Positions 1 to 6,607 of a stretch of 64,000 bases of DNA are shown piece by piece. The position numbers and the translations under genes were made by a program. Source of the stretch: Sphingomonas sp. S2M10. Lineage in GTDB: Bacteria > Pseudomonadota > Alphaproteobacteria > Sphingomonadales > Sphingomonadaceae. The notes beneath the pieces were generated by a model. It worked only from the letters and a program-made list of their open reading frames with translations. It was not told where the DNA came from and ran no database searches. Where the stretch lies: the NCBI RefSeq assembly GCF_012650175.1, contig NZ_JAAILI010000008.1, positions 248,001 to 312,000 of the forward strand, read 5' to 3'. Numbering within the stretch: the first letter of the stretch is position 1; each line of letters begins with the position of its first letter.

Positions 1-743
1 GGCGCAAGACGCGGCGCCGGCAGCCGCGCCAGCGAGCGATAGGCCTCGCCGAAGCGCTGCAATCCTTCCGCCCGGCGCGCGACGGTGCCTACCGCGTCGC
101 GCAGCGCGGGAAGCGCCGGCACGGCTTCGTCCAGCATGTCCGCCGCCGTGCGGCTCAGCGAGGCAATGGGGGTCAGCGCGTTGACGATCTCATGGCTGAG
201 CACCTGCACCAGATCGCGCAGCGTCGCCGCCTCGGCCACCTTGAGTTCGGCATCGATGTCGATCAGCGCCGCCAGTCGGCTCTGCGTCCCGGCGAGCGCG
301 AAGTCGCTGGTCGTCAGCGCAAAGCTGCGCCCACCGATCGCCACCGTCGCCGCCCGGCCGGAGGGGTCGCCGATCGCCTCGACCAGCAGCGCCGGCGGAT
401 CGGCGATGAGGTCGGATGCGCCGAACAGGCGTCGCGCCGCCCGGTTGATCGCGGTCAGCCGCCCCTCGCCGTCCAGCGTCACGATCGGCGCGGGCGAGAG
501 ATCTAGCAGCGCGGTCAGCCGCCGCTCGCGATGCGCGGGGTCGGGCGCAGGGCTCGGTGCGGCGACCGGCACCAGCTGCGGCTTGCGCGCCGCGACGATC
601 CCCGTCGCGATGCCCCACAGGCCGGCAAGCGCCGCGACCAGCGCGCTCGCATAGAGCCCCGAACTCCAGGCCATGGCGAAGGCGGCCCCCGCGCCCAGCA
701 GCAGCATGCCGCGCAGCAGCGCGGCCCATCCCCTAGAGCCCAT
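1..743 (-). CDS. Sensor histidine kinase, NtrY/NtrB-like, C-terminal part outside the window
   Basis: The reading frame runs off the left edge, so only the first ~247 residues are visible. Two hydrophobic stretches (about residues 8-26 and 30-50) suggest an N-terminal membrane anchor. A PAS-like segment follows (about 75-165), then the dimerisation/phosphoacceptor helix with the H-box LSHEIVNALTP; the phosphorylated histidine should be His184. The ATPase domain would lie beyond position 1. The ATG overlaps the end of the response regulator gene (TATGGGCTCTAG), so the two are translationally coupled. It should phosphorylate the adjacent regulator, and the pair diverges from an efflux-type ABC operon that is the obvious target. 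The signal is unknown. Family call is secure from the H-box and the partner; the exact subfamily is inferred. Confidence 0.85.
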   Translation of the reverse strand, partial: MGSRGWAALLRGMLLLGAGAAFAMAWSSGLYASALVAALAGLWGIATGIVAARKPQLVPVAAPSPAPDPAHRERRLTALLDLSPAPIVTLDGEGRLTAINRAARRLFGASDLIADPPALLVEAIGDPSGRAATVAIGGRSFALTTSDFALAGTQSRLAALIDIDAELKVAEAATLRDLVQVLSHEIVNALTPIASLSRTAADMLDEAVPALPALRDAVGTVARRAEGLQRFGEAYRSLARLPAPRLA

Positions 744-1977
744 ATTTCGCCATCCGCCGATACAGCGCCGCGCGAGTCAGCCCCAGTTCCGCCGCCGCGC
801 GGCTGACGTTGAAGGCGTGGCGCTTGAGTGCCGCCGCGACCAGCGCCGCCTCGCTGCGGCCGATGTTCAGATCCGCCCGGATCGCGCGGGGCTCCACTAT
901 GTCCTCGGACAGCGCAAGGCCCAGCGTGGCCACGTCGATCGCGTCACCGCCGCCGAGCAGCACCGCCCGCTCGATCGTTTGGCGCAGCCCATGCACGCCA
1001 TCGGGCCACGGATCGGCGGCGATGGCGCGCGCGGCCTCGTCGGTGAGCGGGCGCAGCGGCTGGCCATAGCGCCCGGCGAACAACGCGCAGAAGTGGCGCG
1101 CCAGCAGCAGCGCGTCGTCGCCGCGACCGGCGAGCGGCGGCAGGTCGATTTCCACAGTGTTCAGCCGGAAGCGCAGGTCGTCGCTCAGCGCCGCGCGAGT
1201 GGCTGCCCGATCCCGCCGGCTGGTCGATACCAGGCGCAGGCCGCCCAGCCGCCGTACGAGTTCGGGCTGCAGCGCGGGCGCGAGCAGGTCTACGCCTTCG
1301 ATCAGCAGCGTGCCGCCCTCGGCCGCTGCCGTGCGCGTTTCGATCGTCGCCAGATCCGCTACCGCCGCATCCAGTGTCACCAGCGGTCGCTCGGCGCGCG
1401 GCGAGGCGCGGTGGAGCAGCTGCGCCACCAGCGTCTTGCCGCTGCCAGCCGGGCCGGTGAGCAGCACTGCGGCATCGGTAGAGGCCACCCGGGCGACGAG
1501 CGCACGAGCGGCTTCGATCGCAGGCGCCTCGCCGAGCAGCAGCAGCGCCTCCTCCCCCGATGGCGCAGGTGCGGCCGCCAGTTTTGCCCGGCGCAGCGCC
1601 ACGGCGCGCTCGACGGTGGCGAGCAGCCGCTCGTTGCTCCACGGCTTGATCACGAAGTCGCTCGCCCCGCCGCGCATCGCCTGCACCGCTACCGCGATGC
1701 CGCTATGCCCGGTGACCACGACCACCACCGCGTTGCGATCGGCGGCAATCAGCCGGTCGAGCATGCGAAATCCCTCCTCGCCGCTCGTACGCCCGCGCGC
1801 GAAGTTGAGGTCGAGCAGGATTGCGTCGACAGGCCCCTCGGCCAGCCGCACCCAGGCCGCGTCCGGATCCTCCGCGCCGAGCACGCGCATGCCGTTCCGC
1901 TCCAGCAGCAGGGTCGCGGCGCGGACGATGTCGGGGTCGTCGTCGATTACCAGGATGGCGGGCGATTCGGCTGGCAC
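733..1977 (-). CDS. NtrC-family response regulator lacking the sigma-54 interaction loop
   Basis: Receiver, AAA+ and Fis-type HTH domains in the NtrC order. Counting from the GTG at 2028, the receiver has acidic residues at 30-31, phosphoacceptor Asp73 and Lys128; Walker A GPAGSGKT is at 192-199 and the C-terminal helix-turn-helix (NVSRAAAELGLTRAALYRRM) ends the protein. The AAA+ domain is odd. Walker A to the Walker B region spans only ~46 residues, the GAFTGA loop that contacts sigma-54 is absent, and Walker B reads GGTLLIEGVD instead of GGTLFLDE. It is therefore probably a DNA-binding regulator working with another sigma factor. I prefer the GTG at 1977, preceded by AGGAG 11 nt upstream: the receiver begins just after it and palindromic DNA (1998-2033) becomes non-coding. 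The GTG at 2028 is the alternative. Confidence 0.88.
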   Translation of the reverse strand: MPAESPAILVIDDDPDIVRAATLLLERNGMRVLGAEDPDAAWVRLAEGPVDAILLDLNFARGRTSGEEGFRMLDRLIAADRNAVVVVVTGHSGIAVAVQAMRGGASDFVIKPWSNERLLATVERAVALRRAKLAAAPAPSGEEALLLLGEAPAIEAARALVARVASTDAAVLLTGPAGSGKTLVAQLLHRASPRAERPLVTLDAAVADLATIETRTAAAEGGTLLIEGVDLLAPALQPELVRRLGGLRLVSTSRRDRAATRAALSDDLRFRLNTVEIDLPPLAGRGDDALLLARHFCALFAGRYGQPLRPLTDEAARAIAADPWPDGVHGLRQTIERAVLLGGGDAIDVATLGLALSEDIVEPRAIRADLNIGRSEAALVAAALKRHAFNVSRAAAELGLTRAALYRRMAKYGL

Positions 1978-1997
1978 TGGCTTGACGGCTCCTGATG

Positions 1998-2033
1998 AGT
2001 GTTCGAAATCGGACACTAGCTTGAACACTGTTC
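1998..2033. promoter_or_regulatory. Two adjacent palindromes between regulator and efflux operon, candidate operators
   Basis: AGTGTTCGAAATCGGACACT (1998-2017) is a 20-nt imperfect palindrome with 16 of 20 positions symmetric. Five bases on is GAACACTGTTC (2023-2033), symmetric except for its central base. Both carry GTGTTC/GAACAC half-sites. They lie 20-56 nt upstream of the preferred regulator start and 84-119 nt upstream of the divergent membrane fusion gene. That is where an autoregulating NtrC-like protein controlling both units would bind. Binding is inferred, not shown. Confidence 0.5.
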
Positions 2034-2116
2034 GGCGGAAGCGCCAGCACCTTGTTCATTTTGCAACCATCTCAGTGCCTTAGGGGCATCCGACCAGGTA
2101 CCTTACACTGGCGGAC

Positions 2117-3400
2117 ATGGACGTTACGCCTCTCCACACTAACGGCGCCGCGATGGACCGTCGGATCGAGCGCCCCCATGCGCGCCGCCGCAAGCTGATC
2201 CTCCGCGTCGGCCTCGGCATTGCCGTGGTCGTGGCCACCACAGGTTTCTGGTGGTTCCTGCCGAGCTCGGGCAGCCTTGCGGTAGAGGCCGCGACGATCC
2301 GCATCGCTCCGGTCACCCGCGCTCCCTTTGCCGATTATGTGCCGCTGCGCGCGCAGGTCGCCCCGCTCCAGACGGTCTATGTCACGGCGATCAGCGGCGG
2401 CCAGGTCGAGGCGCTGATCGCCAGCGACGGCCAGTCGGTGGCCGCCGGAGCCCCGCTCGCCCGCCTCGCCAACCCCACCCTCGCGCTCGACGTCGCCAGC
2501 CGCTCCGCCAATATCGCCGGCCAGCTGAGCGCGATCAGCGGCCAGCGCCTGTCGATTCAGCAGAGCCGCGAGCAGACCGAGCGCGACATCGCCTCGGCGC
2601 GCAACGAACTCGCCAAGGCCGAGGCACTGCTCCGCCAGAAGCAGATCCTGTTCGACAAGCAGATCGTCACCGCCGCCGCCGTCACCCCGCTGCGCGAGGA
2701 AGTGGCGTATCAGCGCGCGCGCCTGTCCGCGCTTACCCGCAGCGCCGCAGAGGCGGGGCGGATGCTCGCCGACCAGTCCAGCGGCGTCGACGCCACCGCC
2801 GGCGAACTGCGCGAGAGCTTGGCGATGACCCGCGCCGGCCTCGCGGCTTTGATGGTACGCGCGCCGGTAGCGGGGCGGCTCACCGCGTTCACCCTGCAGC
2901 CCGGGCAGATGATCAAGCCGGGCGACGCGGTGGGCCAGGTCGATTCCGAGCGCGCCTGGAAACTGACCGCGGATGTCGACCAATTCTATCTCGGCCGCGT
3001 CCGCACCGGCCTCACCGCCGTCGCCGATCTCGACGGCCGCAGCCTGCCGCTCACCGTCATCAAGGTGCTGCCACAAGTCACCGAAGGGAGATTTCGTGTC
3101 GAGCTCGGCTTCGCCGGTGCGGCGCCGGGCGGGCTGAACCGCGGCCAGACGCTGGACGTGCGCCTCGTCCTCGGCGCGGATCGCCCGGCCGTTGTCGCGC
3201 CTTCGGGCGGCTGGCTCGACGCGGGCGGCACCACCGCCTTCGTGCTGACCAGCGACCGCCGGGCGGTGCGCCGGGCGATCACCACCGGCCGCCGCAACCC
3301 CGATCAGGTGGAAGTGACCAGCGGCCTCGCACCCGGCGAGCGCATCGTCACCACCCCGCTCGCCACCTACGCCCCCTACCAGACCCTGCTCATTCGATAG
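2117..3400 (+). CDS. HlyD/MacA-like periplasmic adaptor of an ABC efflux system
   Basis: A 427-residue membrane fusion protein. A basic N-terminus is followed by one membrane anchor (about residues 27-48), a split lipoyl/barrel-sandwich region (about 85-120 and 245-275), a long alpha-helical hairpin between them (about 125-235), and beta-barrel and membrane-proximal domains at the C-terminus. It should bridge the inner-membrane permeases to an outer-membrane TolC-like channel, which is not encoded here. It is the first gene of the operon and is followed 9 nt later by the ATPase. An ATG at 2153 is an alternative start; neither ATG has a strong ribosome binding site. The MacA-type role is inferred from the family and from the adjacent MacB-like components; the transported substrate is unknown. 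Confidence 0.87.
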   Translation: MDVTPLHTNGAAMDRRIERPHARRRKLILRVGLGIAVVVATTGFWWFLPSSGSLAVEAATIRIAPVTRAPFADYVPLRAQVAPLQTVYVTAISGGQVEALIASDGQSVAAGAPLARLANPTLALDVASRSANIAGQLSAISGQRLSIQQSREQTERDIASARNELAKAEALLRQKQILFDKQIVTAAAVTPLREEVAYQRARLSALTRSAAEAGRMLADQSSGVDATAGELRESLAMTRAGLAALMVRAPVAGRLTAFTLQPGQMIKPGDAVGQVDSERAWKLTADVDQFYLGRVRTGLTAVADLDGRSLPLTVIKVLPQVTEGRFRVELGFAGAAPGGLNRGQTLDVRLVLGADRPAVVAPSGGWLDAGGTTAFVLTSDRRAVRRAITTGRRNPDQVEVTSGLAPGERIVTTPLATYAPYQTLLIR

Positions 3401-3409
3401 GAGCCCGCC

Positions 3410-4090
3410 ATGATCGAACTAAACGCTATCCACCGCGCCTACCGCTCCGACGAGGTGGAGACGACCGCGCTCGCCGATATCGACCTGACCGTGCAGGCGG
3501 GGGAATTCCTCGCGATCATGGGGCCCTCGGGCTGCGGCAAGTCGACGCTGCTCAACATCCTCGGGACGATCGACCGCCCGACCAGCGGCGCCTATCGCTT
3601 CGAGGGCGAGGATATCGCCAAGGTGCCCGAGGCGCGGCTGGCGAAGCTCCGCCGCGACCGGCTCGGTTTCGTGTTCCAGAGCTTCAACCTGATCGACGAG
3701 CTGACCATCGCCGAGAATGTCGCGCTCGCGCTCGCCTATCGTTCGATGCCGGCGCGCGAGAAGCGCGAGCGCGTCGACGCGGCGATGGACCGCGTCGGCA
3801 TCGCCCACCGCCGCAACCACCATCCGCACCAGCTCTCCGGCGGCCAGCAGCAGCGCGCGGCGATCGCCCGCGCCATTGTCGGCGAGCCCAAGCTGATCCT
3901 GGCGGACGAACCGACCGGCAATCTCGATACCGAGAACGGCGCGCAGGTGATGGACATCCTCACCCGCCTCAACGCCGACGGCGCGACGATCGTGATGGTC
4001 ACCCACTCCCCCGCCCATGCCGATATCGCCAAGCGGACGGTGCACATGCTCGACGGGCGGATCCTCTCCGCGGTGCGGCGGGCGGCGTGA
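3410..4090 (+). CDS. ABC transporter ATP-binding protein, LolD/MacB type
   Basis: A complete 226-residue nucleotide-binding subunit. Walker A GPSGCGKS at 38-45, Q-loop Gln90, signature LSGGQQQR at 142-149, Walker B ILADEP around 163-168 followed by TGNLD, and switch His199 are all present. The family powers FtsX/MacB-type permeases that do not transport through the membrane in the classical way but drive periplasmic extrusion or lipoprotein release. It is the only ATPase in the operon although three permeases follow, so one ATPase presumably serves all of them. AGGAG precedes the ATG at a good distance. The last codons overlap the start of a small membrane peptide gene in the arrangement GTGA. 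Confidence 0.95.
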   Translation: MIELNAIHRAYRSDEVETTALADIDLTVQAGEFLAIMGPSGCGKSTLLNILGTIDRPTSGAYRFEGEDIAKVPEARLAKLRRDRLGFVFQSFNLIDELTIAENVALALAYRSMPAREKRERVDAAMDRVGIAHRRNHHPHQLSGGQQQRAAIARAIVGEPKLILADEPTGNLDTENGAQVMDILTRLNADGATIVMVTHSPAHADIAKRTVHMLDGRILSAVRRAA

Positions 4091-4188
4091 AGCTCGATCG
4101 CGCGCTGACGGTGCTGGTGATGCTGCTGCTCGCCGTCGCCCTGCTCCGCTATTTGTCCGCCACCCGCGAACCGGGAGTGACGCCATGA
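4087..4188 (+). CDS. 33-residue single-helix membrane peptide embedded in the ABC operon
   Basis: A GTG start overlaps the ATPase stop (GTGA at 4087-4090), and its TGA stop overlaps the ATG of the first permease (ATGA at 4185-4188). The peptide starts MKLDRALTVLVMLLLAVALL and continues through RYLSATREPGVTP: a short charged N-terminus, one hydrophobic helix of about 16-18 residues, then a polar tail with positive charges. Overlap at both ends means ribosomes moving from ATPase to permease are likely to translate it. I do not recognise a family. It could be a regulatory or assembly subunit of the transporter, or simply a coupling reading frame. The hydrophobic composition favours a real peptide. 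Confidence 0.6.
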   Translation: MKLDRALTVLVMLLLAVALLRYLSATREPGVTP

Positions 4189-6596
4189 CGTCCGCCCTCA
4201 CCAGCTTCTATCGTTCGCTGACGCGCCACAAGCTGTTTGCCGCGCTCAACATCGGCGGGCTGGCGCTCGGCATTGCGGTGTTCCTGGTACTGACCCTCTT
4301 CGTGCGGTTCGAAACCGGGTTCGACCGGTGGATCCCGGGCGCGGATCAGCTCTACATCGTCCAGGAACACTATCACATGCCCGGCTATCCGGAGACGCCG
4401 AACCCCAACACGATGGGCAACGAGCTGCTCCAGCTGCGCGCAGACTATCCACAGCTGCAGGGTACCCGGATCGCGCAGATGGATGCGATCGTGCGTCAGG
4501 GCGCCTCCAATACGCGCGAGACCATGGCGGCGGTCGATCCCAATTTCTTCACGCTGATGCGCTTCCCCGTCGTTGCCGGAGACGCGACCCGCACGCTGGC
4601 GGACCCGGACGGGCTTGTGCTCACCCAGCGCGCGGCGACAAGCTATTTCGGCCCGAAATCGCCGATCGGCCGGCCGCTGACCGTCATCGCCAACGGCACG
4701 ACCTATACCTATCGCGTCGGCGCGGTGATCGCCGACATGCGCAAGGACCAGAGCTATACCGCCGAACTGTTCGTGCCGCTGGTCGCATCCCGCTTCGCCA
4801 CCGAGTGGTTCGATCACTGGGGCAGCACCTCGCTGGTGACGCTCTTGCAATTCCCAGATCGCGCCGCCGCCACCCGCTTCGAAGGCGAGCTGGCGCGCTT
4901 CGCCGACCGCCGGGTGTTCGGCGAGAACATCAAGAAGGGTGAGTGGGAACAGTCGCTGCGCCCGCTGGTCGACAATCATCTGTACGCGGCATCCGATCGC
5001 GCGGTCGTCACCACGCTGGGTGCGGTGGGCGTGCTCACGCTGCTGATCGCCATCGTGAACTACATCAACCTCGCCACCGCGCGGGCCGGCCTGCGAGCAC
5101 GGGAGGTCGCCGTGCGCAAGGTGCTGGGCGGCACGCGGCGCACGCTGATCCGCCAGTTCATGATCGAAGCGATGGCGACCGTTGCCCTGTCGGCACTGAT
5201 CGGCCTCGCACTGACCGAGGTAGCGCTGCCGCTGGTCAACGCCGCCGGAGGCATGTCGCTGCACCTGGACTATCTGGGCACCGGCAGCGTCCTGCTCCTG
5301 CTCGTACCGCTGGTGCTGCTGGTCGGCACGATTGCCGGCCTCTATCCTGCCGCGGTGCTGGCGGGCTTCCGACCCGCCGCCGTACTGGCAGCCGCCCGGG
5401 CACCCGGAGGCGGGCGGGCGGGCGCGAGGGTTCGCGCCGCGCTGGTGATCGTACAGTTCGCCGTCGCCATCGCCTTCGCGATCGGCACCACGGTGATGCT
5501 TGCGCAGGCGAACCATGTCCGCAATGCCGATCTCGGCTTTCGTCGCGACGGCCTCTACGTCGTGCGATCGCTGAACAGCGGCTCGGTGCTGCCCGAGCAG
5601 AAGACCGCGCTGATGCGTGCCTTCGCCGCACTGCCCGGCGTCAGCCACGTCACCATGGCGCAGAACGCGCCCGGCGACCAGAACGTCACCAATTTCTCGA
5701 TGATGTACCAGCCCGGCATGCAAGGCATCCGCGCGCCTTCGCTGATGGACGTGCGCGTCGGCGATCAGTATTTCGATACCTTCGGCGCCCGGCTGCTCGC
5801 GGGACGCCTGTTCGACCGCTCCCGTCCGGCGGACGATCGCGCGCTCCGCGTCACCGGCAGCACCGCGCCCTTCAACGTGGTGGTCAATCGCACGGCGGTC
5901 CGCCTGCTCGGCTTCGCCAGCCCGCAGGCGGCGATCGGCAAGCCGATCGAAGGCGATGCCTCGATGACGATCATCGGCGTGGTCGACGATCTCCGCTTCC
6001 GCGGCCCGCGGCAGACGATCAGCGGGACCTTCTATCGCCTCGATACCCGGCCGTTGAACGACGCGTTCATCACGATGCGGTACCGCGGCGATCCGCAGAC
6101 GATGACCGACGCCGTCGAGGCAACGTGGAAGCGCATCGTGCCGACCGAGCCGTTTCAGGGCCGCACGATCGAGGAGAATCTGTACAAGGCCTATTATGAG
6201 GAGGACACGCGGCGCGGCCGCCTGTTCACGATGGGTGCGGTGCTGGCGATCGGTATCGGCTGCATCGGCCTCTATGGCCTGGCCGCCTTTGATACGACAC
6301 GGCGGATCAAGGAGATCGGCATCCGCAAGGCGCTGGGCGCCTCCACCCGCGACGTGCTCCAGCTGCTGGTGACGACGTTCCTGCGGCCCGTGCTGATCGC
6401 CAATCTGATCGCCTGGCCGCTCGCCTGGGTGGCGATGCAGCGGTGGCTGTCTACCTTCGACGACCGGATCAGCCTGTCGATCCGCTATTTCCTGCTCGCC
6501 TCCGCCGTCGCGCTGGTCATCGCGATCGCGACGGTGATCGGCCAGTCGTGGCGCGTCGCCCGCGCCGAGCCCGCCCGCGCGCTGCGCTACGAATAA
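4185..6596 (+). CDS. FtsX/MacB-like ABC permease, first of three tandem copies
   Basis: An 803-residue permease starting at the ATG that overlaps the preceding peptide gene; the longer open frame upstream is not coding. An N-terminal membrane helix (about 18-42) is followed by a large MacB-type periplasmic domain. A first FtsX unit of three helices follows, its cytoplasmic coupling motif reading EVAVRKVLGGTRRTLIRQF. After a second periplasmic domain, a second FtsX unit has coupling motif EIGIRKALGASTRDVLQLL, ending in ARALRYE. This two-FtsX architecture resembles the permease family common in Bacteroidota, where such genes also cluster with sigma-54-type regulators. It probably works with the upstream ATPase and HlyD-like adaptor in exporting a compound or peptide. 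Confidence 0.9.
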   Translation: MTSALTSFYRSLTRHKLFAALNIGGLALGIAVFLVLTLFVRFETGFDRWIPGADQLYIVQEHYHMPGYPETPNPNTMGNELLQLRADYPQLQGTRIAQMDAIVRQGASNTRETMAAVDPNFFTLMRFPVVAGDATRTLADPDGLVLTQRAATSYFGPKSPIGRPLTVIANGTTYTYRVGAVIADMRKDQSYTAELFVPLVASRFATEWFDHWGSTSLVTLLQFPDRAAATRFEGELARFADRRVFGENIKKGEWEQSLRPLVDNHLYAASDRAVVTTLGAVGVLTLLIAIVNYINLATARAGLRAREVAVRKVLGGTRRTLIRQFMIEAMATVALSALIGLALTEVALPLVNAAGGMSLHLDYLGTGSVLLLLVPLVLLVGTIAGLYPAAVLAGFRPAAVLAAARAPGGGRAGARVRAALVIVQFAVAIAFAIGTTVMLAQANHVRNADLGFRRDGLYVVRSLNSGSVLPEQKTALMRAFAALPGVSHVTMAQNAPGDQNVTNFSMMYQPGMQGIRAPSLMDVRVGDQYFDTFGARLLAGRLFDRSRPADDRALRVTGSTAPFNVVVNRTAVRLLGFASPQAAIGKPIEGDASMTIIGVVDDLRFRGPRQTISGTFYRLDTRPLNDAFITMRYRGDPQTMTDAVEATWKRIVPTEPFQGRTIEENLYKAYYEEDTRRGRLFTMGAVLAIGIGCIGLYGLAAFDTTRRIKEIGIRKALGASTRDVLQLLVTTFLRPVLIANLIAWPLAWVAMQRWLSTFDDRISLSIRYFLLASAVALVIAIATVIGQSWRVARAEPARALRYE

Positions 6597-6607
6597 GGAT
6601 CGCTCGG

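Noticed and set aside
1972..1987. TGGCAC-N4-TTGAC resembling a sigma-54 promoter
   Set aside because: Spacing is off, TTGAC lacks the GC element, it overlaps the regulator start, and the local regulator lacks the sigma-54 contact loop.
2251..4188. 645-codon open frame overlapping the adaptor and ATPase genes
   Set aside because: It is a shifted frame of two clear genes. Only its last 33 codons (the small membrane peptide) have protein character, and they have their own start.
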